A stretch of 64,000 bases of DNA from Eutypella sp. D-1 (Eukaryota > Ascomycota > Sordariomycetes > Xylariales > Diatrypaceae), in the NCBI GenBank assembly GCA_023313575.1, contig JAJTTP010000002.1, positions 1,116,001 through 1,180,000 of the forward strand, written 5' to 3'. The notes beneath the pieces are model-generated. The model was not told where the DNA came from. It did no database searches and saw only the letters and a program-made list of their open reading frames with translations. Numbering within the stretch: the stretch's first letter is position 1; each line of letters starts with the position of its first letter. The translations under genes were made by a program, and so were the position numbers. Of the stretch, positions 1-12,956 are shown in pieces.

Positions 1-3000
1 AGGCGGGAGCTGAAGGGTCCTCTATGGATTTCCATAATATCTGCCGTAAGCAAGTTACTCCCTCACCCCTTGTCATCGAGATCGAGCCTATGAGAACGTA
101 ACTGCCAAGACAATCAATCAAGCTTACCTGATTTGCATGCACGTGGCTGACGTCAACTATAGCACAAATGGATGTTCGCGTTGCAATGGTTCGGCACGCT
201 CGTGTCCTCATTCCTGAACTTCACCCCCCAATGGTGCGTGTTACAATTCCTCCGAATCCTGGAGCGTCGACAAGATCACCAGCCCCTTGGCCTGGATGCA
301 TGGATATGGGTCATATGGATCGGACTGTCCATACTCGCGCAGTCATGGGTCGAGTCCTGGGTCTTCTGGATATCATGGTCGAGCCTCTGCGTCCCCGTTC
401 GAGCCCAGCTCTCGTCTCTCATCTTCCAGAAGTCGATGCGACGAAAGGACGTTAAGGAGGCAAGCAAGAAATCCGCGCCACAGCCCGATTCGGCAGAACC
501 AATGGTCACCAGGACCGCTAGGGTTAGTGACAATGTCGACCAGCCCGATACCGACGAGACGGACAAGGACGACGCCGATAACATCCTAAAGAGCAAGCAA
601 AGCACGGTCAACCTCATAGGAGTCGATGCTACACGCGTTTCCGACTTTGCTGCATTCAACTTCTACTTCCCCGAAAGCCTTTTCCAGCTAATCGTCTCGT
701 TGGCCTTCCTGGTGAAATTGCTAGGATGGAAGGAACTTTTAGCCGGCTTCGCGAGTATGGCCGTCATCATGCCACTAAACGTATACTTCATGAAGCGGTA
801 CGCGAATGCCCAGGACCGCCTAATGAAGGTACGTGACGAAAAGATGGGGATCGTCTCGGAGGCGCTACAGGGGATCCGCCAGATCAAGTTCTCGGCTCTC
901 GAGCCCCAGTGGGAAAAAAGGATTAGTGAAGTCCGAGAGCGCGAGCTCGACAGCATCTGGAGCAGCTTCAAGAACGATGCTCTGCTCCTCGCCTGCTGGA
1001 TCACGAGCCCGATTATGTTGTCCGTCGTTTCTCTCGCTGTGTACGCGGCCCTCCACGATAGACTTAAGCCATCGGTCGCATTCGTCAGTCTCGGAGTCTT
1101 TAAGGCACTAGAAGTCGCGCTCTCCATCGTGCCCGAGCTAATAACCGATTTACTTGACGCTTGGGTGTCTGTGAAGCGGATTGATACCTACCTGCAAAGC
1201 CCGGAGATCACCAAGATTACCAAGGACTCGGACGTGGTCTCTTTCGAGAACGCTTCTATTGCTTGGCCCTCGGATGACGCTGAAGAAGACCCCACTCGAT
1301 TCGTCCTGCGCGATGTAAACTTGACGTTCCCAACCGGCGAGCTGTCCGTCATATCTGGCAAAACCGGTGCGGGAAAGAGCCTTGTACTCGCAGCCATTCT
1401 AGGTGAGGTCGACGTCCTCGACGGCTCTGTTTGTGTGCCAAACGCCCCGTCACTGTACGAGCGTCATGACAACCAGGCGCACAGGGGCAATTGGATCATC
1501 CCTGAAGCCGTGGCGTACGTTGCTCAGATCCCGTGGATCGAGAACGCGACGATACGAGACAACATCCTGTTCGGTCTACCTCACGATGAGCAGCGATACT
1601 GGATGACGATTGAGGCTTGCGCCCTGACTAAAGACCTCGAGATGTTCACGGATGGTGAATATACCGAGATTGGCGCTAACGGCATCAATCTGAGCGGCGG
1701 ACAGAAGTGGCGGATCACGCTAGCCCGGGCGATCTACTCACGCGCTGGCATATTGGTTCTGGACGACATCTTCAGCGCTGTCGACGCTCACGTCGGCCGC
1801 CACATCCTCGAAAGGTGCATAGGCGGTGATATTTGCGCTGGGCGCACACGCATCCTCGTCACACATCACGTCGGTCTATGCGAGCCGAAGACGAGGTATC
1901 TGGTCGAACTCGGTGATGGCCACGTTCTGCATGCCGGGCTCGTGTCGGACCTTCGCGAGGACGGCACGCTGAAGCAGATTAAAGCCGACGAACAGACCGA
2001 GCGCGAAACTCACGAGGACGAGGCGACCACCGCAATTAACTCGGAAGAGGACGAGTCATTCCAGGCTAACGTCGACAGGGAGCCGCTAACCAAGACACTA
2101 TCCAAGACGCAGGAACAGCAACAGAAGGCACGAAAGTTCGTCGAGGAGGAGTCGAGAGAGGAGGGCGCCATCAAGAATCACGTCTACGCTACGTACCTGC
2201 ATGATAGCGGCGGCTGGCCGTTCTGGCTCGGCGCGTTGGCCATCTTCCTGACGAGCCAGGCGCTGACCATAGGTAGTTCGTGGTGGTTGCGGTTGTGGAC
2301 GGGCTCGTACGAGGGAGTGCGACAGACGATCATTAACATGACAACGACAGAAGACCACTACCAGAAACACTTCTCCTCGCAAATTGTCATGCAGCAGCAG
2401 CAGCACCATCAACAGCAACTCTCATCATCGATGTACCACAAGATGATGCAGCCGCTAGTAGGCCCCCCATCGAATGAGAACGATCACCTAAAGTTTTACC
2501 TGTCTATATACATCCTCTTTTCGCTTCTACAAGCGGCGGCGAGCACGTTTCAGTATTTCTACGTGTTTCTCGGTTCATTGCGGGCCTCACGGTCCCTGTT
2601 CGCGAAACTCAACTTCGTAGTTCTCCGCGCACCGTTGCGGTGGTTGGACACGGTGCCCGTGGGCCGGGTGTTGAACCGTTTCACGGCGGACTTCCACTCC
2701 GTCGACACCCACTTGGCGTACAGCCTCGCGTTCGCAGTAAACGCGGTGCTAAACTTACTAGGCGTCGTAGCAGCCGGTCTCTTCGTCTCACCAATCATCA
2801 TCGCCTTCGCCGCGGCGCTGCTCCTCGTGGCTGCGCGGTACGCGGCGCGCTACCTACGGGCGGCGCGCCCCGTCAAGCGCCTCGAAAGCACGACCAAGAG
2901 TCCCGTGTTCGAGCAGTTCGGATCCGCGCTGTCAGGCGTGGCGACGATCCGCGGCTTCGGCAAGCCGGCGGTGTACGTGGAGCGGATGAACGCGCGCCTT

Positions 3001-4299
3001 GACGACTGGGCGGTGGCGACCTGGCACCTGTGGCTATTCAACCGGTGGATGGGATGGCGGATGAGCGTGGTGGGGTCGCTGTTCGCGAGCCTGGTGGCGG
3101 CGCTCGTGTTGCGGACTCCGGCCATGGACTCGGCGCTCGCGGGCTTCGCCATGGCGTTCGCGCTTGAGTTCTCCGGCCACGTCGTCTGGACCATTCGGCA
3201 CTACGCGTCGTTAGAGCTGGAGATGAACGCCGCGGAGCGCGTGGTTGAGTACACGGAGCTGCCGACGGAGTCGCTGGGCGGGACGCGGCCGCCGGCGGCG
3301 TGGCCGACCCAGGGCCGGCTCGAGGTCGACGACCTTGTCGTCGCGTACGCTGATGACCTGCCGCCCGTGCTCCGGGGGCTGACGTTCCGGGCGGAGAGCG
3401 GGGAGCGCGTCGGGGTGGTGGGGCGCACGGGCGCCGGAAAGTCGTCGCTTACGCTGGCGCTGTTCCGCTTCCTCGAGGCGCGCTCGGGTTCCATCCGCGT
3501 CGACGGCCTTGACGTTTCCCGCATCCGTCTCCGCGACCTACGCAGCCGCCTCGCCATCATCCCCCAGGATCCCGTCCTCTTTTCCGGCACCGTCCGCTCT
3601 AACCTTGACCCCTTCGACGACCATACCGATGCCGAACTGCTCGATAGCCTGCGGCGCGCCCATCTAATCGGCGAAGATGAAGATGAAGACGAGGACCGGG
3701 ACCGGGATAGGGATAGTAGTAACAGTAGCGCTGACACACCCACGCCCACACCAGCAACGCCGACGACGAAGAAAAACACAAATCCCTTCGCTTCGCTCTC
3801 GACGCCCATCTCCGAAGGCGGTCTGAACCTGTCGCAGGGGCAGCGGCAGCTGCTATGCCTAGCGCGGGCGATGGCGTCGCGCCCCCGCGTCATGGTCCTC
3901 GACGAGGCAACTAGCGCCGTCGACATGGCCACCGACGCGCTGATCCAGAAGAGCATCCGGTCCGAATTCTCCGGCCCCGGCTCCTCCTGCGCCACCGGCA
4001 ATGGGAATGCCACAACCCTCCTCGTCATCGCCCACCGCCTGAGCACCATCGCCGACTTCGACCGCATCCTTGTCCTCGACGACGGCCGCGCCGCCGAGTT
4101 TGGCTCGCCCCGCGAGCTGTGGGAACTCCGGCGTCCCGCCACTGCCACTGCCACCGCCGGGGCTGGAACGGAGGCGGAGGAGGGTGGGAAGGAGCAGTGG
4201 GGCTTGTTCCGAGCCATTTGCGAAGAGAGTGGTGAGAGAGACCGTTTAAAGGATATCATATGGGGTAGCGGCGATGGCGATAGTGGTAAGGAGAGCTAA
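1..4299 (+). CDS. ABCC (MRP-type) full ABC transporter, 5' end outside window
   Basis: An ATP-driven membrane exporter of the ABCC family, which typically moves conjugates, drugs or organic anions across the plasma or vacuolar membrane. Exons seen: 1-45 and 163-4299; the 117-nt intron 46-162 (GTAAGC donor, CTGAC branch, TATAG acceptor) joins in phase 0 so that the protein reads ...SIISA-HKWMF..., as in fungal ABCC proteins. The first membrane domain follows, then NBD1 with Walker A GKTGAGKS (near 1351), signature LSGGQ (near 1690) and Walker B ILVLDD with Asp where the catalytic Glu is expected, which is usual in ABCC NBD1. The second membrane domain spans about 2200-3250 and contains a Gln/His run near 2394. 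NBD2 has GRTGAGKS (near 3421), LSQGQ (near 3828) and LDEATS (near 3900), so only site 2 looks fully catalytic. An acidic and Thr/Pro-rich insert lies inside NBD2 (about 3670-3785). The N-terminal part, including any TMD0, is off the left edge. Substrate unknown. Confidence 0.93.
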
Positions 4300-5500
4300 G
4301 TCACAAGGTATAGGTATAAACCAGACCAACCAGGCCCTAGGTAAGGGAACGGAGCAGAACATAGAGCAGCGGTACCTGGGCTTTCCTTAGGTTTTTAATT
4401 GAACATGGCGTATTAGAGTAGCATAGGGCAAGGCAGGTGGGCCATTCAGTGGCTGGCGCGGAAGGCATACAAAGAGGATGGCATCTCATCTGGTACCTCA
4501 TAGAGCAAGAAGAAAAGTTACTTTGATTATTCTATACTGGACCATCATAGAAGCACGCAATGCGTGCAGCTTTTTGGTATCACCTGCATGTCAAGCATAT
4601 CCTTTTTCACTTCCATGCTACAGAATCACAAGCTAATCAGGCCACGAAGAGCCTCACTTAATGCAGGACAGAATAGCAAAAATGATTTAGTGGACAAGTA
4701 AACCCTAGGAAACCTAATAAAGAAAATCGCGATGAGGCGTCCGTCTCCTTGGAAGAGGCAGGACTCGCATGTGTACGTATGCATCCTCCTGCTCTTCTGT
4801 CAGCCCAACTACCTTGTTGTTGCCCAGGCAGGCCCGTCGTAACGAATGGCAGACCAAATGTCCAGGACAGGCAGCTTGTGTTAAACTGTAGCCTATCGAC
4901 TTCCTGGACTATCTACCGGCCTCTGCCTTTTGCCAGCATCGAAATTATGCCGATGGTAGTTGGGTAGACAAGAGCGACCACGTCGAAGATGGTGCCGTGG
5001 TGAACTGGACATGCAGACAACCGAACATGAATATTATACTCTGACATATCTCCACCCATTTTTGCCTTTCTCCTTCCATGTCTTACCACCATGCAATTGT
5101 TTTTTTTAACCCCCTTTTCCTTCTTTTGCCTCTTTCTCGTGTTGTCGTTATCTCGCCTGTTTTGGGGGTGTAATGGTGCTACGTCGGTGCTAGATGGCAC
5201 ATGTACAGAGCACGATGCATCTAGGAAATAAATAAGAACCAAAAGTCCGTTTATTATCCCTTCGCGCTCAGAACACTGGTAGCCAGAAAGCTAGAAATGA
5301 TATTATACAGATCCAACAGGTTGACATCAAAACTGTTAAATCAGGTCTCGTCGAATTTGGTGCATTTGTAATCACAGGAGTTTGCACCACCAAAGTGAAC
5401 TGCATCCTATGCCAAAGAAGAGTGATGGAGGTCCGCCATGGGTGACCATGGGCCAGAATACTACCGTTCGTGGATGGTAAGTGGGTTTCTTTCCAGAATT
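4300..5500. other. Intergenic, convergent 3' flanks
   Basis: Region between the convergent ends of the ABC transporter gene and the next minus-strand gene. It holds presumed 3' untranslated sequence and a pyrimidine-rich stretch near 5095-5160. No gene, RNA or repeat could be supported. Confidence 0.6.
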
Positions 5501-8500
5501 TCAGCCAGTATACAGCCTGACGTAGTACGTAGTAATGCCGGCAGCAGCCGAAATGAGGGTAATAATCTCCCAAATGATCAATTGCAGAACGATCTTGCGA
5601 CGCTTAGGTGATAGGTGACGCACTTCGCCATTTGTGACCCAGCAGAGAAGGTCATCAAATAGGCCTCTATATAGAGGCACTGCCATGAAGATGAAGAGAA
5701 TGCAAATGATTACCATGCAGACAAAGAAGCGCTTGCTTTGGGATCGTGCATAGGGTGAGACGTAGTCATCCGTGAGCTTGTACGAGGGTTGGCTATCTGA
5801 GTTGATGGCTCTGTGGTGATTCTGGCCAGTGCTATGCTGGTCTTTGTCGGACTGTGTCTCTGGAAGTAATCGCTCAGGGTCCAGGTCATGATGCCCATGC
5901 CAGTTGTATGTCGGAGTTACCGGCGAAATTGGGCTAATATCATCCACAGGAGAGAACGGAGATGGCGTTATTCCATTTCCGCCGAGCTTAGAACCAGCTG
6001 AGGTAGAGGAAGTGAGATCACCCTGTCGGGTCGCCGAGCGGGGGGTACGAGTACCTGAGTAGAGTTAGCATGGAAATGTACAATGTCCTGGGTGGGGACG
6101 TACCTTGTGAGCCCGGCTTTGGAAAGAGCCTGAGCGGCGTAACAGTAGGCGGTGTCTTGCGCTGGCCTTGGCGGGTGCGAGCCAGCGACGGCGCTTGCGG
6201 TGAATTGGAGGTGGAAAAGGCCTGGCTTGACGCTCTACTCCTTACCCGCTGGAAGCGGAGGCTAGCTGGCTCAGTCTCATCCGTCTCACCGCTCTCACGT
6301 TGACGCTTGAGCTTGTGCCGGGCCTCATCAAGAGGAAGAAGCTCGAAATCATTATGAACACTGAATGAACGGGTGGGGGTACGTCCGTAATCGAAAGAAG
6401 ATGGGGAATCTCTGACAAATTGTCTGTCAACTGTGACATCCCTCGACTGGCGGCTAGTATAAGTTGAATCCAGCGTCGCTCGCACAAATTTAGAGTCGTG
6501 GTCAACATCGTCTGGCACGTGAACTGTCTGCGGCTTTCTGGCACTGTTGACATTGCTGATGGTAAGGCCGATAGTAACATCATCATCTCTCTCCCGACCC
6601 CAGTCCGATCTGGTAGGGGACGGTGGGCAGGTGATAGAGCCACGAGTCGCATGGTTGCTGTGTAGGGCTTGACCATACTCAGAAGCAGAATCACGAAACT
6701 CATAACGGGAGGGATCATTGCTTCGTTTGAACTGAAAGTTATCGTTCGAATCAGCTCTCCGGTAACTACCTTGTCTGAAGGGATTTGGCAACTGTCTAAT
6801 GGCGTTAGGCCGACGGGGGGTGGTACTGGCATCCTTCGATTTGGGAGAGAAAAGTCGCATTGAGTTCTGGGGAAATCCAGTGCCATCACGTACTGGAGTT
6901 CTGGGGAGAAGCGCTTGTTTGTTTGTGTCTTTGAGGTTATGTAGTCCATAAGACCCCCCCTGGTCTTCGCCCGGTGGGTGTCGGAGAATGGGCTCATGCG
7001 ATGCAAAGGGGCTGTTATGGCTGCCTGTATCGGCAACCTCATTATCAGAGTAGTCTGCAATGCTACTTCCGGCTGCCTTGAAATCAAACAAAGGGAACTG
7101 GGTATTTGACCCAACATCTTCGCTGGATCCGACATCACTCGTTGCTTCGGTCACCCAGCCACTTTCGCTAGTCACGTCTCTGGGGAGGACTCTATCCGCA
7201 TTTCTGCGGGCATTCGAATGCTGTCCGTAAGATCCACTGCCTCTCTCCTGCTGCCCAGCTTCGCCAAATCTTTCGTCGGAAGCGCGTTGGATGACCACCT
7301 TGACCTCATGAGGCTGGCCATCAGCAAGACAAATAGGCTGTTGGATGTCGGGGTCAGAGAGGTAAGGGCCTGTTCCTTCATAGAAAGCCTGGCCTGCAGC
7401 ATCTCGAAATTGCTGCTGATTGGTGGCTAGTGCATTGCTTCCGCCAACTTTCTTGATAGGGCTACCTGCTGGACTAGCAAGAGATGCTTCGCTTTGTGAT
7501 GTGTGGGCTAGTCGTCTCAAGGCTTGGTTCACATCCCTCTCTTTGAAGGCATCTAGGACCCTGCGGTAACTGGCATTGTCGTATTTGAAGGGGTTCTCAT
7601 GTGGGCCATACAATTCTTCAGATGAAGACTGTTGATCTGATGAAGACTGCTCGTCAGATAAAGCCTCGTTCTCATCATTGGAGAAAGTTTGATTCGGTCC
7701 CTGCAAAGGTCGGGAAGGGATTCTCAGTGGTCTGGGCTCAAGAGACCGGCGAAGATTATCCAGTGCCTCTTCCTGGCTGCCCAGGTCAGCCGACCCTTGC
7801 GAGTTAAAGGCACTGATATCCAGGTGAGAACCGCCCTCGCCCACGTAGGGGCCCCTGGAGTGCAGGACATCTTGTAGCCGAGATAAGAATGGCTCTGGAG
7901 AGCCTGTAGACTGTGCGAGATTGGCATCTTGGATGGGGACAGGGCTCTCGGGAGCGGTTCTGAGGGAGTAGCTTTGTTCGTCCACAGCATATTGGTCGAA
8001 TATGTCCTCAACGGCGTTGGCGATGATAAGATGAGGGTCAGATGTATCTTCCCAGGAGTCCCTCTCTGATGCTTGGGATCCAATGTTTTCATTCAAACCA
8101 GAACAGTTCATCTCATGTGCAGAATCATTGATCTGAACGGTATCATTGGTCGCAGACGGTCTCAGCCGCGGCATAGTCAGGGTAGTATCGTTGGTGGGTG
8201 ACACTTGGGGAGTGATAGGGAGGGGAATAGTGCTTGCATCCTTGGGAAGATGGCTGTCTGACTCAATAGTGGATTGACCAAAGGGTACAGAAGGACTAGT
8301 GGTGAGCTCTTCACGAGTCTTCTCTAAGTCGTACTAGGACTTATTGGAATCATCATCGTGATGGCCCGAGCTATTCTGGTCAGGCGTCTTGGGTGTCTTG
8401 GGGGCCTCGGGAGATAAGTTGGTAGTTCCAACATTGGCCGGAGTGGGGTTGCGATGAGTAATGTTACGAAGGGCATCGTCGAGGCTTGAGAAGATTTGTC

Positions 8501-8654
8501 CTCGAGGGGTGATACTTCTCTTCATTTGAGGATTACCAGAAGGAGCTTTCTTCGAAGCATCATCGTCAACTGAAGGGGTAGTTCTAGTGCTCTGATTGGT
8601 GCCAAACTCGAGCTGGTCGTGACCGGCCTGGGGGAAGGTCTTACTTCGCTCCAT
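5501..8654 (-). CDS. Unrecognised 986-aa disordered protein with two C-terminal membrane segments
   Basis: I do not recognise the family. Model in transcript order: exon 8654-8468, intron 8467-8324, exon 8323-6104, intron 6103-6055 (49 nt, GTACGT donor, CTAAC branch, CTCAG acceptor), exon 6054-5501; the sum is 2961 nt. Start chosen at the ATG at 8654 (reads MERSKTF), the first in frame after a stop. Residues 1 to about 905 are rich in Ser, Asp, Gln, Arg and Pro with many SP/TP sites and no visible fold, so probably a phosphorylated disordered region. Two hydrophobic segments lie at about 912-931 and 957-980 with a short polar loop, and only about six residues follow. This suggests a long cytosolic or nucleoplasmic domain anchored by a C-terminal hairpin (inference). 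The first intron is uncertain: both sides stay in one frame apart from a TAG at 8336-8334, the presumed intron is 144 nt (a multiple of three), and its donor GTAACA and branch are weak. The second join is well supported. Confidence 0.7.
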
Positions 8655-9675
8655 GCTGGTAGATCCAGGACTGGTCCCAGATACCAGTTGCACGGATTGA
8701 AGTAGGTATGCTACGGGGGTCCCTCACTGCTGATGAGGTTATACTTAGACGTTGATAAGAAGTTTCTCTTAGAAAGAAGGTGCCTCCATTTGGCGATGGG
8801 AATGTAGGTGAAAGTAATAGGCAGTCACTCTGGAGGCTCAGCTGTGTCACTGTCAGTTGATGTACACTTGATCTGTGGTGTGAAATATAATGAAAGGCAA
8901 CTAACAGTGATAGAGATAGAAGTCAGGTGCCGACTTCAATCGGGACTCGCCACAATCGTAGAAATGACGGCGAAGAAAAGGTGAACCGATGAACTAGGGA
9001 TAGTAAACAGCCCCGTTCGATATAGTCGTAGTTCGTGGATACTAGGTAGAATAACGAAGTGATGAAGTAGGGAAGTAGTGATGATGAAAGATGTCAAGGT
9101 GATGATGGTAGGCTGAAAGGTGAAGACGAAGGTGAAGAAGGTAAAGGTGTAAGAAGTAGAAGAAGTTAATATTGGCAGAAGTTGTGGGTGATTTTACTTC
9201 GGTACCTACCTTCCTACGTAGATGGTGCCGGGTGCTTCAAACGTAAGAAGCTAGAACGCGGGGCATATCTGCACAAGAAAAGATACACAAGAAAAAGAAA
9301 AACGTAAGAGGAAGGAACGAACAGCTGATAATCCCAATCAGGGTTACTTACAATAGGTATTTAGAGGTGGGTAGGTACTTCATGTAATAATCAGTGGTCA
9401 TATGGAAGCTACGTACAGCCACCATCCAAAACAATGCCGGTAGCGCGTTTGAAAAGGGGGGTAGGTGTATCTCCAAGTAGGTCCGCAGGTAAGAACACCT
9501 GTGAAAAATGTGATTTCTGTTGCCCGAGATTAACCAATATGCTGATTTCTCTGATCTATACCACATGAGCTAGAGGAGACATCTACCTTGGCTGGTTGAT
9601 CCCCTCAGATGTGTCCATGCCTCTACACGAAGGATCGGTATTCACGAGGAGAGTAATAGTGTCCCAAAGGTCTAA

Positions 9676-9728
9676 GCGGTTATGAAGTGAAAGTATTTCT
9701 ACTCATGCTACTGGATAACCAGACTGGG
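9676..9728 (+). repeat. Dispersed repeat copy A (matches 16732-16784)
   Basis: About 53 nt that aligns without gaps to 16732-16784 with roughly ten differences, about eight of them transitions (C/T or A/G). Shared blocks include GTGAAAGT, CATGCTAC and CCAGACTGG. Such a pattern is what repeat-induced point mutation leaves in ascomycete repeats, but the element is too short to classify. Confidence 0.5.
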
Positions 9729-10808
9729 ATCTGCTTGGACTAATCATGTCTCGAGGTTACTGTATCCCGATTCTGGTAATATGATCCTATGTCTCTATAT
9801 ATCTAGGTATTAAGCAACGGATCTGCGCTTTACCTGTTTAGGAGTCCATTTTGACTACAATATGTGCACATTTTGCCATTGTCAACTGGTGAATGCTGCT
9901 AATGCCTTTGAGGTCTATGTTGTATGTAACTATCTTGCCTTGGTCAACATGTAGGGTAGTAATCAGGATCGCCTATTGAATTACCATAAAACTGTGATTC
10001 CTGTCTACCTTAACAGGCAATTGTAGCTGTGAGGGAGTTAACTGTCTAGTTCCCAATGATCTTGGCTTGTACTTGATGTATGATCTTAACACTAGCATCT
10101 GATCCAGGACTTCATGATTTAGGCAGATAGAAGAAGGTGAAATAAGTTCCAGAATCAGTCCAAGTTTAGATAGAACATCACCTCTGATAGACTCTGAAGT
10201 TCTAAAGATCACACTGTTCTTGGAAAATATTAACACTGGCCCCAGAGCTATGTGAACCATCTTGTGATTCAGGGCCTGGCTTCTTAACATCAGACTACGG
10301 ACAATTCTCCTAGAAAGTCCTTTGTATCTTAATATAACCAGTATGCCCATCATTCAAATAAGAGAGCACCTAATCATATTTTGGGAATGACACCGAACTA
10401 GGGCATGCATGCTTGATCTTAGCCATGATGTCAACAGTGATTGCTGATGGCCAAATAGGCTATGGACAGTCTAGCTACATGTATTGGAGTGCATCACAAC
10501 CTGGAAACCTTTACAAATCTGTCAGATGGGACTAGATTACTGATTAGGTACCTACCTAGGTAGGTACTTACAGAACTCACATTGCTGTCCTATCGGACCT
10601 GTCTGGGAGGCAACTTCCAAAGTGCTTAGAAATCTGCAAGGTCCAGCAGCTAGGGCAAAGATCACAGGGCCTAGGTGGAATTAGGATCACACAGATCAGC
10701 TATTCAAAGAAGAGAAAAAAACAAGTACCTAGATATATTCAGGTGATAGGTAGAGGTCATCTGGGGCAGGTACGACTGCAGTTTTATATGCCGAGCCTTG
10801 CGTATCCG

Positions 10809-10892
10809 GGGGCGCGCGTCAGCGGGGCGCGCCCCTATTTTTGACGCGATGCGGGGCCGGTTTTATGGGGCCCATTAAGATCACCCCGCATC
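10809..10892. repeat. GC-rich double inverted repeat
   Basis: Two adjacent perfect 9-bp inverted repeats in an otherwise AT-richer area: GGGGCGCGC at 10809-10817 pairs with GCGCGCCCC at 10827-10835 (9-nt loop), and GATGCGGGG at 10848-10856 pairs with CCCCGCATC at 10884-10892 (27-nt loop). It could be the end of a small transposable element or a structured RNA region; nothing in the flanks decides this. Confidence 0.5.
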
Positions 10893-12956
10893 TCTCCGGG
10901 GTACACCTTAAAAACATGGAAGTATCCATACAGATCTGCCTCATGGCTACGATATGCCTACATCCTTGATAGGTACCTGCCTGTCTGCCTATTAGATGGG
11001 CCTCTAGGTAGCTATTTGATGATATATACTTATGCACTTAGGTACCTAGGAATGCAGTGTGAGTAGCGCCTATTGCCAGTACTTAGGTTGAATTGAGATT
11101 TTAGGATGATGCTAGCTGCTCTAGATGCACCTGGAGGCATTTGAAATGGATTATGGCATACTGAATATGGACTGGTGGTACTTATTCTACTTTTGTAGGG
11201 GGTAGACATATTCATTCAACCTCTGTACTCCGCGCTATCGGCATAGGTGACTGGATTTCTTTGTATACACTAGGCAGGAATCCTGAGAATCCAAGTATGA
11301 TATGACACGAAGGTTTGAAGCTCAGCACATCCTAAGCTGTTGCTATTTTCGGGCCATTCGCGCCCCCCCCCCCTTCCTAGTGCTTCGATGGCTATCTACC
11401 TAGATATCTATATGGCTCACAGGTAGAGGGAAAGCTACTTAGGTAGATCATGGTGATACTCGTAGGTCCTACTGCTAGCAATCCGAGTTCTATCGGCATG
11501 GGCGATATTCGTCGGCTAGTCAATACTACGTCCAGTACATATAGCCTGCCAGCCTTGTTATATCAACCGGATTTACTAGTCGCCCTCAGATTAAAACTTT
11601 TCATAGAGTAAGGTGGGATTAGTGGTTAGAAAGTCATGGCTGTCCAGATCTTGATGCAGTCTAGACACTATCGTCAACAGGACACCAGTCCATCAAATTC
11701 CGAAAAGGCACATAAAAATGTAACTAGCATTTTATTAAAGCATATAGTAGCAGATCAAATGATAATACACATGGCTACGACACTGGAAACGATTGTTTAT
11801 GCCCTTGTCATCTTTCACATCGCACTCCGAAAAGGATGCTACGCTAGATTGGTTGCTAAGAGGCCGGTTGTACCTTGTAACACACAATACAAGGGCCAGG
11901 GGTCAGGTATCGGCAATCAAACCGGTTCATGCCTATGACTAGAAAGTGGAAAAGATAATATTTTTTACATATAGATACTATGCACGCTTGAATTCAATAA
12001 ATATTTCTGTGGGGGTTGGGTATCCGTCAACCTTGGACAGAAGTCAGTCTCAACAACCCCTGAAGGCCCTACAGCCGAGTACATAGAAAATGCACCTAAA
12101 CATGTACCTATATCGAGATCTCGGTATAACTGCATAGGCCCTTCTCGACTTTGCCTTATCCCCCACTACTTTGCTAGTAACAAGATGACACTAGCAGAAT
12201 TAGATGGCATTAGTGCATATTAGCACGGCCCCCTTCTCCCCGCGCCCCGGATCTTGGGGAAGGGAGCCCTGACAAAACCTAGAGTAGGAGCTACCTGGCT
12301 GTTAAGCTATGTACGCAAGCTATTGTTCCCACTCGGCCACTATCCTGGTTGGTGATTGGCTATCTTGGTCGATGTCTCACTACCTGGGTACAAGATAAGC
12401 TAATAGGCGGGGGGGGGCCGGCGGGCAGACCAGCATCTAGAGCTAGGTCGGGGGGGTAACTAGGACTACTATGTAACTATGAGTTGATACGGATAGATAG
12501 ATAAGGATCTAGACGGAGCCCCCTCCAGGGCTCGGGGCTTGTTTCGAAACTTTGTCCTCTTTTACTTCAACAATAAACTTGGAAACCTTGCCTAAGAATC
12601 TTGGAAACAATCCAAACCCGACTACCTACCTGGCAATGTTCCTTTCATGTCTTCACGTCCTTTGAGGATTTCAGGTAGCCTTTTGATGCCTAACTATAGC
12701 ATCATTTTTTCTTGTTTATTATTCCGTCCAGCTTCTACAGGAATATTTCTGAGCTTGAGACCTCTTAATATTTAATTACTTAGTATCCATCCCGTCTATT
12801 TACTCGTGAACATACCCAGTGTAGCTACAAACTGGCACATTATATCAACTGGGGCTTATACTATACATTCTTTCGCTCGTGAGTCGTGACGACAACGGAT
12901 CGGGGACATTAGAAGTTGAATTCGATTGCATTTTTAAAAGAAAACAAGGAACAAAT

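Larger units (their letters stand above)
8655..12956. other. Gene-free region, 4.3 kb
   Basis: Upstream flank of the membrane-protein gene (minus strand) and of the F-box gene (plus strand). It contains many short TAGGTA/TACCTA words (for example around 10547-10570 and 11039-11050), one copy of a dispersed repeat (9676-9728), a GC-rich hairpin island (10809-10892) and C and G homopolymer runs near 11362 and 12410. No open frame here shows a recognisable domain or consistent splicing. Confidence 0.6.

Noticed and set aside
3201..4259. Minus-strand open frame (352 codons) opposite the ABC transporter NBD2
   Set aside because: Ser/Arg-rich by-product of the transporter coding sequence; the plus strand carries all ABC motifs.
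11605..11680. tRNA-like TAGTGGTTAGA near 11620
   Set aside because: Only the A-box-like word is present; no B box and no foldable arms downstream.
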